From NCBI GenBank assembly GCA_965662265.1, contig CBFIGX010000001.1:248001-312000 (forward strand): 64,000 nt of DNA, in the 5' to 3' direction. The stretch is from CBFIGX01 sp965662265. Its GTDB lineage: Bacteria > Bacteroidota > Bacteroidia > Flavobacteriales > UBA7430. The notes below the pieces were generated by a model. That model had not been told where the DNA came from, did no database searches, and saw only the letters and a list, made by a program, of their open reading frames with translations. Made by a program: the position numbers and the translations under genes. Shown in pieces: positions 9,231-18,091 of this stretch (its first letter is position 1; each line of letters starts with the position of its first letter).

Positions 9231-9902
9231 TTATTTCTTTCCTTCTAATATAATTACAAATTCTCCTTTAGGAGCTTTTTCAGTGAAATGATTGATGAGC
9301 TCGTCAACAGAACCTCGTACAGTTTCTTCAAACTTTTTTGTTAGCTCCCTACTAACAGAAAGTTGACGATCATCACCAACAAATTCTTTGATCTGGGCAA
9401 GTGTTTTTAATAGTTTATGTGGTGATTCATAAAAAACTATTGTTCTTAATTCTTCGGCCCATAATTTCACCCGAGTTTGTCTTCCTTTTTTTGGTGGTAA
9501 AAATCCTTCAAAAACGAAACGATCTGACGGCAATCCAGAAACCACCAAGGCAGGGATTAATGCTGTTGCACCAGGGAGGCACTCTGTAGCAATGCCATTT
9601 TCTACACAAGCTCTCACCAACAAAAAACCTGGGTCGGAAATACCCGGAGTTCCTGCATCTGAGATCATGGCTATTTGCTCTCCTGATTTTAATCGTTCTA
9701 TAGTTCTCGACAACATTCTATGCTCGTTATGCATGTGAAATGACTTCATGTTTGTGCCTATTTCAAAATGCTTGAGCAACTTGGCTGACGTCCTGGTGTC
9801 TTCTGCCAAAATAAGATCTGACTCCTTAAGAACCCTAAGAGCTCTAAGAGTAATATCTTCTAAATTACCTATTGGTGTAGGCACTAAAATTAGTTTTGAC
9901 AT
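9231..9902 (-). CDS. rsmI: 16S rRNA (cytidine1402-2'-O)-methyltransferase RsmI
   Basis: Methylates the 2'-O of C1402 in the ribosomal P site using S-adenosylmethionine. The tetrapyrrole-methylase fold is recognisable from the N-terminal VPTPIGNLEDITLRAL, the AEDTRTSAKLL segment and the SDAGTPGISDPG loop near residue 80. The GEFVIILEGKK end is typical. Length of 223 residues is at the short end of the family but has no visible gap. The gene is divergent from tdk; a TATTTTTG element lies 28 bases upstream of the ATG. It appears to head an operon with the DAHP synthase fusion and possibly recJ. Confidence 0.95.
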   Translation of the reverse strand: MSKLILVPTPIGNLEDITLRALRVLKESDLILAEDTRTSAKLLKHFEIGTNMKSFHMHNEHRMLSRTIERLKSGEQIAMISDAGTPGISDPGFLLVRACVENGIATECLPGATALIPALVVSGLPSDRFVFEGFLPPKKGRQTRVKLWAEELRTIVFYESPHKLLKTLAQIKEFVGDDRQLSVSRELTKKFEETVRGSVDELINHFTEKAPKGEFVIILEGKK

Positions 9903-9930
9903 AGACTTTTATTTGCTCAAACAAATTACG

Positions 9931-9938
9931 CAAAAATA
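9931..9938 (-). promoter_or_regulatory. Bacteroidota-type -7 promoter element (rsmI)
   Basis: The minus strand reads TATTTTTG, matching TAnnTTTG, 28 bases before the rsmI ATG. It faces away from the tdk element at 9961-9968, giving a compact divergent promoter pair. Confidence 0.5.
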
Positions 9939-9960
9939 GCGTTGAACAAACCGATTTTAT

Positions 9961-9968
9961 TAGATTTG
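9961..9968 (+). promoter_or_regulatory. Bacteroidota-type -7 promoter element (tdk)
   Basis: TAGATTTG matches TAnnTTTG and lies 20 bases before the ATG of tdk. Confidence 0.5.
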
Positions 9969-9988
9969 TTTAGCACAAAACAAAATTC

Positions 9989-10570
9989 ATGTTTTTAGAA
10001 ACTCCAGATAGTAATAAGCGAAACAAAGGATGGGTAGAAGTTATCTGTGGATCTATGTTTTCTGGGAAAACAGAAGAACTCATTCGAAGGCTTAAACGGG
10101 CGGAGTTTGCTCAACAAAAAATTGAAATTTTTAAACCTGCCATAGATGTTCGCTACGACGAAGAAAATGTAGTATCTCACGACTCTAGATCCGTACCATC
10201 TACTCCCGTGCCCAATTCATCCAATATATTACTTTTGGCAAACGACGTTGATGTAATAGGTATTGACGAAGCCCAGTTTTTTGACAAAGAACTTCCAAGT
10301 GTTTGTATAGATCTTGCCAACAGAGGTCTAAGAGTTATTGTTGCCGGATTAGATATGGATTATAGAGGAAAGCCTTTTGGACCAATTCCACAACTCATGG
10401 CTATGGCAGAGTATGTATCTAAAGTTCACGCTATATGTGTAGACTGTGGTGACTTGGCTATTCATTCGCATCGAAAAACAGCATCAAAAAATCTCATTTT
10501 CTTAGGAGAAACAGAGTCTTACGAAGCGCTCTGCAGAAGTTGCTTTCGCACTAAAAATAAACATGACTAG
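9989..10570 (+). CDS. tdk: Thymidine kinase
   Basis: Phosphorylates thymidine with ATP in the pyrimidine salvage pathway. It is a type II (TK1-like) enzyme of 193 residues. The Walker A loop GSMFSGKTEE is near residue 22, the Walker B-like DEAQFFD near 95, and the lasso region ends with two zinc cysteine pairs (CVDCG near 150 and CRSC near 185). It overlaps the next gene by eight bases (the ATG at 10563 lies inside its last codons), indicating translational coupling to murF-alr. Confidence 0.96.
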   Translation: MFLETPDSNKRNKGWVEVICGSMFSGKTEELIRRLKRAEFAQQKIEIFKPAIDVRYDEENVVSHDSRSVPSTPVPNSSNILLLANDVDVIGIDEAQFFDKELPSVCIDLANRGLRVIVAGLDMDYRGKPFGPIPQLMAMAEYVSKVHAICVDCGDLAIHSHRKTASKNLIFLGETESYEALCRSCFRTKNKHD

Positions 10571-13022
10571 GTTGTTATTGCGCATAGATGAAATTGCCCA
10601 AATAGTAAATGGGCAACTCCTAGGATCTGGGCTTGGTAGCACTATTGAATTCCTGTATACAGATAGTAGGAAATTTAAAAGCGCCGATAAGTGCCTATTC
10701 ATTGCCATAAATGGTGTTAACCATAACGCACATCTATATATTGACGACCTCTACAAGCAAGGCCAGCGCTTTTTTTTAATCGATGATCAACATTTTGATT
10801 GTAGCAAATACCCGGCAGCAACTTTTATACAAGTCAAAAACTCTGTTAGCGCATTACAAAGCATCGCACTTCACCACAGAAATAACTTTTCTAATCTTAT
10901 CATCTCCATAACTGGGAGCAATGGTAAAACCATAGTAAAAGAATGGCTGTCTCAAAGTCTTAGGCACAAATTTAATGTATACAAAAGTCCCAAAAGCTTT
11001 AACTCTCAGGTAGGAGTTGCTTTAAGCTTGTTAGGCCTAAATAATAATGCTGAACTAGCTATTATAGAAGCGGGTATCTCACAGGTAGGTGAGATGGATA
11101 AATTAAAGAAAATCATCAAGCCTCAAATAGGTGTGTTTACTACAATTGGTCAAGCGCATTCCGAGAATTTTAAATCTACAGAAGAAAAGGTTGTTGAAAA
11201 ATTAAGCTTGTTTGCCGATTGCGAAAAAATAATCTATTGCGACGATTATAAATCTATCCACTCTAAAATAATAGCACTTAAAAATCCACAGCTTTTTGCT
11301 TGGTCTAGGACAAATAAAAACGCTTTTCTTTTTGTTGATGGGTTTAGCATAATTGATAATCACACCAAGCTGAACTGTACCGTCAAAAATCAAATGGCTA
11401 CTTACACTCTACCGTTTAGTGACGAGGCATCAATAGAAAATGCCTTACATCTTATTTGTTGCCTTTATATTTTTGACTATACAAAAGAAGACATCCAACA
11501 TTGCCTGTTCGAACTAAGAGCGGTAGAAATGCGCTTAGAACTGAAAGAAGCAAAATCTAACAGTCTTCTTATCAATGATGCTTACAGCTCAGATCTTGAT
11601 TCTTTAAAGATAGCCTTAGACTTTTTACAACAACAAAAGGGTAACGCCAAAACAGTAGCCGTCTTATCAGATTTACAAGAAACAGGGATGGATAACAAAG
11701 AGTTGTATCCAAAGCTAACGAAGCTTCTTGATCAATACCAAGTTGATAAAATAATTGGTGTTGGACCTAATTTTTGTGCATACCATTCTATGTTTAACAA
11801 TTGTAATGCCTATGAAAATACAGCTCAGCTTATTGATCATCTAGACAATGAAGAATTAAGTGATTCTGCGATATTACTCAAGGGAGCTAGGAAATTTGAA
11901 TTTGAAAATATAGCCAAACTTCTGGAGCAAAAAATTCATGAAACAGTCTTAGAAGTAAACCTAAATAGCATATCTGAAAACTACCATTTTTATAAAAATT
12001 TACTTGACCCAAACACCAAAGTAATGGTAATGGTAAAAGCATTTTCATACGGAAACGGCTCCTTCGAAATTGCACATCATTTAGAATACCACAAAGCAGA
12101 TTATTTGGCCGTTGCTTATGTGGATGAGGGCGTAGCACTCAGGAAAAAGGGAATACAATTGCCTATTATGGTTCTTAACCCAGATATTAATCAGCTTTCT
12201 GTAATGATAAAATACGCTCTAGAACCCGAAATATTTAGCTTCAGACAACTAAAAGTCCTATATCGAGAACTTATAAAAACAGGCCGAAAAAATTACCCAG
12301 TTCACATAAAAGTAGATACTGGCATGCACCGTTTAGGCTTTGATGAGGGGCAAATTGACGGACTTATCGAATGGCTTAAAAGTAAGACAGAAATTAAGGT
12401 GGCATCGGTATTTTCTCACCTTGCAAATAGCAGCCTTGAAGGTGATGTGGATTTCACCCGAATTCAAATTGCCCAGTTTAAGGACATCGTTGTAAAAATT
12501 GAAAATGATCTCGGATATACCTTTATTAAACATATACTTAACTCTTCCGGAATCATTAATTTCCCTGAGGCTGAATTTGACATGGTCAGACTAGGTATTG
12601 GTTTGTATGGCATAGGCCATGAACAATTACAAAATTGCTCTGCGCTTAAATCTATGATTTCTCAAATTAAGAATGTGCCTTCGGGGCAAAGTATTGGGTA
12701 CGATAGGGCGTTTGTGGCAGAAGAAAACATCAAAATTGCAATTATCCCTATTGGCTATGCTGATGGATTAAGTAGAGCCTTAAGCAATGGCCGGGGGCAA
12801 GTTAGCATACATGGACAAAAAGCCTCAATTATTGGTAATATCTGTATGGATATGTGTATGATAGATGTGAATCATATCCCCGATGCCAAAGAAGGAGATG
12901 AGGTTGTTATATGGAATAGTAGGGAGGATATCTTAACGCTTGCCAATCAGTTAGAAACTATTCCTTATGAAGTTCTTACGAATATCTCTCAAAGAGTAAA
13001 AAGAATTTTTATTCAGCACTAG
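10563..13022 (+). CDS. Bifunctional UDP-MurNAc-tripeptide:D-Ala-D-Ala ligase / alanine racemase
   Basis: A fusion of MurF (residues about 1-450) and alanine racemase (about 458-819), both used to build the D-Ala-D-Ala end of peptidoglycan precursors. In MurF the ATP loop is GSNGKT (118-123) and the INDAYSSDLDSL segment is near 337. In the racemase the PLP-binding lysine is K492 in VKAFSYG, the HRLGFDE segment is near 582, and the catalytic tyrosine is in the SIGYDRAF segment. MurF-Alr fusions are characteristic of Bacteroidota. It starts inside the end of tdk, and its 3' end overlaps the opposite-strand gene by 14 bases. Confidence 0.96.
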   Translation: MTRLLLRIDEIAQIVNGQLLGSGLGSTIEFLYTDSRKFKSADKCLFIAINGVNHNAHLYIDDLYKQGQRFFLIDDQHFDCSKYPAATFIQVKNSVSALQSIALHHRNNFSNLIISITGSNGKTIVKEWLSQSLRHKFNVYKSPKSFNSQVGVALSLLGLNNNAELAIIEAGISQVGEMDKLKKIIKPQIGVFTTIGQAHSENFKSTEEKVVEKLSLFADCEKIIYCDDYKSIHSKIIALKNPQLFAWSRTNKNAFLFVDGFSIIDNHTKLNCTVKNQMATYTLPFSDEASIENALHLICCLYIFDYTKEDIQHCLFELRAVEMRLELKEAKSNSLLINDAYSSDLDSLKIALDFLQQQKGNAKTVAVLSDLQETGMDNKELYPKLTKLLDQYQVDKIIGVGPNFCAYHSMFNNCNAYENTAQLIDHLDNEELSDSAILLKGARKFEFENIAKLLEQKIHETVLEVNLNSISENYHFYKNLLDPNTKVMVMVKAFSYGNGSFEIAHHLEYHKADYLAVAYVDEGVALRKKGIQLPIMVLNPDINQLSVMIKYALEPEIFSFRQLKVLYRELIKTGRKNYPVHIKVDTGMHRLGFDEGQIDGLIEWLKSKTEIKVASVFSHLANSSLEGDVDFTRIQIAQFKDIVVKIENDLGYTFIKHILNSSGIINFPEAEFDMVRLGIGLYGIGHEQLQNCSALKSMISQIKNVPSGQSIGYDRAFVAEENIKIAIIPIGYADGLSRALSNGRGQVSIHGQKASIIGNICMDMCMIDVNHIPDAKEGDEVVIWNSREDILTLANQLETIPYEVLTNISQRVKRIFIQH

Positions 13023-14250
13023 TATTGATGTCTAGCTCAGATAACAATGGATACATTACCGCAAATAATACTACACCTACCTGACGTTCAAACATACTTT
13101 CTGTTAAAAAGCCTATAAAGGTAAGCACAAGAAATATTAAAAATAAAGGGTGTTGATTTTTTAAAGTCAACGGTCTTATCATGAAAAACAATAGTAGCAC
13201 AACACCAAGAATACCTACCTCTGCCCAAGTTTGGAGAAATTGGTTGTGAAAATTGTAGTTCTTTTGATAAATAGGAACATTTTGTTTGCCATCCCAAAAC
13301 TTTGCCTTGCAATCTTTTAATAAGACATTTAATTCCGTTTTAGCATCCCCCACACCGTATCCTATTATTGGATTACCTTTTATAAGTTCCATTGCATAAG
13401 CCCAAATATAGACTCTAGCATTTGTCTCTTTATTAGTGTCCTTTACAAAGATTTCTTTCACCTCATCTAGTGTCTCCATTAACCTAGATTTTGTTTGAGG
13501 TATGAGAACTATCATTAAGGGTAATGTAAGGGCTATAAAAACGGAAAAAAATTGCATTTTCTTACTTGTAAGCCTAGGTCTAATCCATTTAACTGAAGTG
13601 ATAAAAAAAACACTTACCAGAGCGATTAAATAAATTCGACTTGAAAGCAACAGTACAGAGATTAAAAAGACCAAAGCGAGAATAAACCAAGATATATTAC
13701 GTTTCTTTTCTTCAATAATTTTATGAATGATAATAAAAAAAGCAAAAGAATAATACCAAGAAGTATAGTGAGGTTTATCGACAAAAAACTGAGGCAAGCT
13801 CTGATAAAAAAACACAGAACTATCTTGCAATTCTTGATATATGCCAAAAGCTGTATACAAATCATATATAGCCATAGTAGCCATACTTAGCACAAAAATA
13901 GTTAGCAATAAACGACGTAATTTTTGACTAAAGATGTTGGTGCTAAGCATAAATAAAGGCATCAAAAATAAGGATATTTTTAACTGCACATCTTTCCATG
14001 CAGAATGGGTGTTTTCTGAATAAGTAACGGAAATCAGATGTAAGAGAAAAAAGAAAATTATAGCTAAAGCTAATGGCTTTGAAGCTATCAGTTTAAACTT
14101 TTGGGCATAGCCTGCTGAAAAAATCCAAGTTAAACCAAGAATTATAATTCCACCAGTAAGGGGAATTTTAAAAAAATCTTGCACAACTAGACCTATGATA
14201 AAGCTTGTGCATGCAAGAAAATATAAATTTTGTTTGGTTAACACAGGCAT
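13009..14250 (-). CDS. O-antigen ligase / polymerase-like integral membrane protein
   Basis: A 413-residue protein with about ten hydrophobic membrane segments and one large periplasmic loop (about residues 270-340), the layout of the Wzy_C/WaaL O-antigen ligase family. The loop region carries NPIIGYGVGDAK and the FHNQFLQTWAEVGILG segment, a conserved signature of this family (H-N-x-F/Y-L). It could join O-antigen to lipid A-core or polymerise another surface polysaccharide; no polysaccharide cluster is beside it, so the substrate is unknown. Its start directly follows the stop of the processing protease gene. Confidence 0.85.
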   Translation of the reverse strand: MPVLTKQNLYFLACTSFIIGLVVQDFFKIPLTGGIIILGLTWIFSAGYAQKFKLIASKPLALAIIFFFLLHLISVTYSENTHSAWKDVQLKISLFLMPLFMLSTNIFSQKLRRLLLTIFVLSMATMAIYDLYTAFGIYQELQDSSVFFYQSLPQFFVDKPHYTSWYYSFAFFIIIHKIIEEKKRNISWFILALVFLISVLLLSSRIYLIALVSVFFITSVKWIRPRLTSKKMQFFSVFIALTLPLMIVLIPQTKSRLMETLDEVKEIFVKDTNKETNARVYIWAYAMELIKGNPIIGYGVGDAKTELNVLLKDCKAKFWDGKQNVPIYQKNYNFHNQFLQTWAEVGILGVVLLLFFMIRPLTLKNQHPLFLIFLVLTFIGFLTESMFERQVGVVLFAVMYPLLSELDINTSAE

Positions 14251-15906
14251 TTACTCCCCGGACAGGATTTGTTGGTATCTTTCTTTATCTTGAAGGACAT
14301 CTATAGCTTCGTGCAAAACAATATCGTCTGCTAAAGAGGCTATAATGCGTCCTTCTTGGTAGTAGTAACGAGACATCAATTCACTTAGTATCAATTCTGA
14401 AATTTGATTTTGATATTTGTGGATGTCATCTTCTTTATAACTTAATAGTTTTAGTTTAAGAGCTTCCAAATCGTCAGTAAGTTCGTTATAGTTATCCTTC
14501 GCAGAAACTTCGAACAGGTCATTGAGTTGTTTTTCAGTACTTGTTTCATATTCGTAGTCTTTGTCAGATAGGTATTGAACAAAGTCTTCGTAAACCTCAT
14601 CGTTTATTTTAAACACACCAGGTCGCGCAATTGAATCGTTTTTCAATACAAACTGTGTGGCATAATCAAATATCAGCTGTTTAGAAACAAGGCTGCCCAC
14701 AATGTCGGCAAACATGTCTTCTTCTATAGTAATATCAGGATCCACGCCACCACCATCATATACTGTTCTCCCATTTCTTGTTTGAAATGCTGTTTTTAGA
14801 GAATCTGCCACCTTTCCAACACTTCCATCTTCATTCCTAGACCCATAATCTAAGGCTTGAATACATCTACCACTTGGGGTGTAATATTTAGCAACGGTGA
14901 CTTTAAGTTGTGAATTATAACTCAGTTTTCTTGTTTGCTGTACCAATCCTTTACCAAAACTCCTCTTCCCTATAACCACACCTCTATCAAGATCTTGCAT
15001 AGTACCAGAAACAATCTCTGAGGCAGATGCAGAGCTTTGATTGATTAAAACAGTAAGCGGTAACTCTAAATCTAGGGGGTTGGCTGACGTCTTGTAAGAC
15101 TTATCCCATTCTTTTATTTTACCTTTTGTAAATACAACTTCTTGGCCCTTCTCTATAAACAAATTACAAAGATTTACCGATTCGTTTAATAAGCCTCCAG
15201 GGTTAGATCTTAAATCCAATACGAGCCCAGTAACGTCATTCTCTGATTGTAGTTTTTTTATGGCATCTTTAACCTCTTGAGCACAGTTCCTTGTAAAACT
15301 TCTAAGCCTAACATAAGCAATTCCATCCTCCACCATGCCCATGTAAGGTATAGACTTTACCTTTACCTCTTCACGGGTGAATGATTTGGTTATCGGTTGT
15401 TTAGTTCCTGGCCTGTCTATTAATAATTCTACCTCCACGCCTGGCTGCCCCTTAAGTACAGAGCTAACATCTTGTGTAGATTTACCTTTTACGGACTTTC
15501 CATCAATTTTTAAAAGCTTATCTCCAGCCTTTAGACCTGCCTTATCTGCTGGGAAACCTTCATATGGCTCCGCTATAACAACATAATCACCTTTCTTTCG
15601 AATCATAGCACCTATACCTCCATACTGCCCAGTGGTTTGAAATCTAAAATCTTCAATTTCAGATTCAGGAATGTAAGTCGTATAAGGATCTAAATCCTCT
15701 AGCATAGAGTCTATAGCCTTTTCTATCATCTCTCCTGGTTTGGTTTCATCAACGTAATAGATGTTTACTTCTCTAAAAAGGGTTGTAAAAATATCTAGAT
15801 TCTTACTTAGTTCGAAATAACCAGATGCAAAAGCAAAGGAGCCAAATGATACAACAGCTATTGCAGACCAAAAGGCCATTTGTTTAATTCTATTTTTCAT
15901 CTTCAT
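14251..15906 (-). CDS. C-terminal processing serine protease (S41 family, CtpA-like)
   Basis: A periplasmic protease that trims or degrades proteins from their C-termini. Counted from the ATG at 15906 the protein has 551 residues. An N-terminal signal or anchor (about 8-28) is followed by a PDZ domain (about 85-170) and the S41 catalytic domain, with S294 in the SASASEI motif and K319 in SFGKG, the Ser-Lys dyad of the family. An upstream start at 15960 would run 50 bases into yidD; 15906 removes this overlap and puts the signal peptide at the N-terminus. A long C-terminal extension (about 400-551) is present. The O-antigen ligase-like gene follows without a gap. Confidence 0.9.
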   Translation of the reverse strand: MKMKNRIKQMAFWSAIAVVSFGSFAFASGYFELSKNLDIFTTLFREVNIYYVDETKPGEMIEKAIDSMLEDLDPYTTYIPESEIEDFRFQTTGQYGGIGAMIRKKGDYVVIAEPYEGFPADKAGLKAGDKLLKIDGKSVKGKSTQDVSSVLKGQPGVEVELLIDRPGTKQPITKSFTREEVKVKSIPYMGMVEDGIAYVRLRSFTRNCAQEVKDAIKKLQSENDVTGLVLDLRSNPGGLLNESVNLCNLFIEKGQEVVFTKGKIKEWDKSYKTSANPLDLELPLTVLINQSSASASEIVSGTMQDLDRGVVIGKRSFGKGLVQQTRKLSYNSQLKVTVAKYYTPSGRCIQALDYGSRNEDGSVGKVADSLKTAFQTRNGRTVYDGGGVDPDITIEEDMFADIVGSLVSKQLIFDYATQFVLKNDSIARPGVFKINDEVYEDFVQYLSDKDYEYETSTEKQLNDLFEVSAKDNYNELTDDLEALKLKLLSYKEDDIHKYQNQISELILSELMSRYYYQEGRIIASLADDIVLHEAIDVLQDKERYQQILSGE

Positions 15907-15910
15907 TTTT

Positions 15911-16153
15911 TTAAGGTACAGGATCATAACCACTACCACCCCAAGGATGGCAGGAAGCAATTCTTTTAAGCATTAAAAATGTGCCTTTAAATGGCCCATA
16001 CTTTTGAATTGACTCTATTGCATAGGTAGAACATGTAGGACTATATCTACAAGACATCGGTGTCCAAGGTGAAATAAGCGCCTTGTACAATTTAATCTTT
16101 AATAATACTATATTCTTTAATAAGTTAGTTAGCAGACTCCACAAAACGCTCAA
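15911..16153 (-). CDS. yidD: Membrane protein insertion efficiency factor YidD
   Basis: A small inner-membrane-associated protein of about 80 residues thought to help YidC-dependent insertion. The hallmark CRYSPTCSTYAIESI segment with its two cysteines and the C-terminal RIASCHPWGGSGYDPVP segment are complete. The gene lies directly after rnpA, as in most bacteria, and overlaps its end. No ATG precedes the conserved part; the frame opens at a TTG (16153), and a shorter TTG start is possible, so the N-terminus is uncertain. Confidence 0.92.
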   Translation of the reverse strand: MSVLWSLLTNLLKNIVLLKIKLYKALISPWTPMSCRYSPTCSTYAIESIQKYGPFKGTFLMLKRIASCHPWGGSGYDPVP

Positions 16154-16502
16154 ATACTTTAGTTAACTTTTTTTCGATAGTTTTAGCATCCATTTTAGCT
16201 TTAGAGGTATACACAATTAAAATCGCGTAGTTGTCATCGAGCAAATCGTACCATTTACTTTTATTTAGTCGGTATGCTTCGCGAATTCTACGTTTCAGTA
16301 AATTTCTATCTACAGCTAATGGAAATCGCTTTTTTGCCACCGAAAAAGCAACCTTAATTGGGTACTTTTGAGGTGATTTCACCTTGAGCCATATCACCAC
16401 AAAAGGATGAGATTTGGTTGACTGTCCATCAGAAATAAGTTCCTGAAAAACAATTTTACTTTTAAGTCGCTCTTCTTTTTGAAAGCTCTGCCTCATAGCC
16501 AT
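16125..16502 (-). CDS. rnpA: Ribonuclease P protein component
   Basis: The protein subunit of RNase P, which matures tRNA 5' ends together with the RNA subunit rnpB (not in this window). Length is 125 residues. The RNA-binding signature RNLLKRRIREAYR is near residue 68 and the FSVAKKRFPLAV segment precedes it. Two ATG codons are possible (16502 and 16496); the second would give MRQSFQKEERLKSK, closer to homologues. It sits directly before yidD and is not next to rpmH here. Confidence 0.93.
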   Translation of the reverse strand: MAMRQSFQKEERLKSKIVFQELISDGQSTKSHPFVVIWLKVKSPQKYPIKVAFSVAKKRFPLAVDRNLLKRRIREAYRLNKSKWYDLLDDNYAILIVYTSKAKMDAKTIEKKLTKVFERFVESAN

Positions 16503-16521
16503 GTAAATGTAGACAAAATCA

Positions 16522-16549
16522 ATAAAAAAAGGGCGATTATATCGCCCTT
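16522..16549 (-). terminator. Rho-independent terminator after hemD
   Basis: On the minus strand an AGGGCGA/TCGCCCT stem with a five-base loop is followed by seven U. It lies 21 bases after the hemD stop and before rnpA. Confidence 0.75.
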
Positions 16550-16569
16550 ATACGTTAAAAAATGTGAAT

Positions 16570-17316
16570 CTACTTCTTGTTAAGATCTTTAATATAATGT
16601 TCTAAGGCCATCGTCATGGATGGGGCCTTTACGGAAGGTGCTTCTATATTTACTTTTAAACCAGCGTCGATAGCCGCCTTTACTGTCGTTTTACCAAAAG
16701 CTGCAATACGGGTATTATTTTGCTTAAAATTTGGGAAATTTTGAAGTAATGACTTTATCCCAGACGGGCTAAAGAAAACCAAAATATCGTAAAACACATC
16801 TTCTAAATCAGACAAATCACTACAAACTGTTTTGTATAAGACAGCTCTTTGGTAATTAACACTGTTTTCGTTTAAAAGCTCCGGAATTATTGGCTTTAAC
16901 AAATCTGATGATGGTAGTAAATATTTTTCTGATTTATGTTTTTTAATAACATCTATCAAATCTACAAAGCGTGTTTTGCCAAAATAAATTTTTCTTTTTC
17001 TATATGTAATGTATTTCTGTAGATAAAAAGCTATGGCTTCAGACATACAGAAATACTTCATTGTGGTAGGCACCTCAAATCGCATATCTTCACACACTCT
17101 AAAGTAATGATCAACAGCATTGCGGCTTGTAAGAATTACAGCAGTATGTTCTGTGAAATTAATTTTTTGTTGACGCACCTCTGCTGCCTCAACTCCTTCA
17201 ACATGAATAAAAGGTCTAAAATCTACACTTACCTTTTGTTTTCTTGCCAATTCGTGATACGGTGAAGCATCACTTTTAGGCTCAGGCTGTGAAACAAGAA
17301 TAGTCTTTACTTTCAA
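16570..17316 (-). CDS. hemD: Uroporphyrinogen-III synthase
   Basis: Closes hydroxymethylbilane to uroporphyrinogen III in haem synthesis. HemD sequences diverge strongly, but the flavobacterial form is recognisable: the N-terminal ILVSQPEPKSDASPY, VDFRPFIHVEGVEA, ILTSRNAVDHYFR near residue 62, and the C-terminal FSPSGIKSLLQNFP and AAFGKTTVKAA segments. The gene lies 58 bases after a DUF4271 gene, a common flavobacterial pairing. The start is a TTG (17316), as no ATG precedes the conserved part. Length is 248 residues. Confidence 0.88.
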   Translation of the reverse strand: MKVKTILVSQPEPKSDASPYHELARKQKVSVDFRPFIHVEGVEAAEVRQQKINFTEHTAVILTSRNAVDHYFRVCEDMRFEVPTTMKYFCMSEAIAFYLQKYITYRKRKIYFGKTRFVDLIDVIKKHKSEKYLLPSSDLLKPIIPELLNENSVNYQRAVLYKTVCSDLSDLEDVFYDILVFFSPSGIKSLLQNFPNFKQNNTRIAAFGKTTVKAAIDAGLKVNIEAPSVKAPSMTMALEHYIKDLNKK

Positions 17317-17374
17317 ATCAATTGTGATTAATTATACTTGCTGCCGACATAGACTGTGTATAAAGGCTTTATTG

Positions 17375-18025
17375 TCAGCATTTTATGCTCATTAACAACC
17401 ATAAAAAAGGTGCTAATTCGAATGTGCAAATGTACAAAATTATATAATACAGACCTAAACTCATTTGCTTTTTAAGATGTAAGTATAACTTGATTTTTGA
17501 TAGAAAACCTAATACTATAACCGATAGAAGTATATTACTTATGGTATCTACCGACCATATGCCATTCAAATAAAAATAGATTGTAAATAGGATGATGGGG
17601 GCAAAAAAAAGGTTTATAAAATGAGCAGATTGCGTCATAAATTCTTGAAAAAAAGAGCTCTTATCAAAAAGTATAGATACGATAAACAAGGCCAACCACT
17701 TTAGCCCAAAATAACTTATTACTATTGTGATAGCGGTAAGGAATTTATAATCATGAAAAGCGTAAGTGGAGCAGTACAATAAATATTCTGCCAATAAAAA
17801 AGAAACCATGAGCAAAGATTGTATACAGAATAATATCATAAAGACATTATTCAACTTGCTAGATCTGCTGTAATTTATGTGGTATTGCTTTGTGTATAGT
17901 GAGGTGTAGTAATAAATAAATCTTCTAGGATCACTGAGATACTGGAAGATAAAGATAACACCCACCGTAAAAAAGAGAATTAGTACTTGGGTATCGTTTG
18001 GTGATTGTCTGAATATCTGGTACAT
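17375..18025 (-). CDS. DUF4271 family membrane protein
   Basis: A 216-residue integral membrane protein with about six hydrophobic segments (starting near residues 12, 60, 95, 132, 165 and 192). It begins with MYQIFRQSPNDTQVLILF and has the SDPRRFIYYYTSLY segment. Its features and its position directly upstream of hemD match the DUF4271 family of Bacteroidota, for which no function is established. Co-transcription with hemD is likely from the 58-base gap; a role linked to haem is only a guess from context. Confidence 0.75.
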   Translation of the reverse strand: MYQIFRQSPNDTQVLILFFTVGVIFIFQYLSDPRRFIYYYTSLYTKQYHINYSRSSKLNNVFMILFCIQSLLMVSFLLAEYLLYCSTYAFHDYKFLTAITIVISYFGLKWLALFIVSILFDKSSFFQEFMTQSAHFINLFFAPIILFTIYFYLNGIWSVDTISNILLSVIVLGFLSKIKLYLHLKKQMSLGLYYIILYICTFELAPFLWLLMSIKC

Positions 18026-18042
18026 GTTTAATTGTCAAAACT

Positions 18043-18074
18043 AAAAAAAGGAGCCTAATAGTGGCTCCTTTTTT
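18043..18074. terminator. Rho-independent terminator after the secreted dioxygenase operon
   Basis: An inverted repeat with GGAGCC/GGCTCC at its core, a seven-base loop and A/T tracts on both sides. It ends the minus-strand operon of the two T9SS proteins, 17 bases after the last stop. Confidence 0.8.
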
Positions 18075-18091
18075 AGGTTGAATCAACAAAT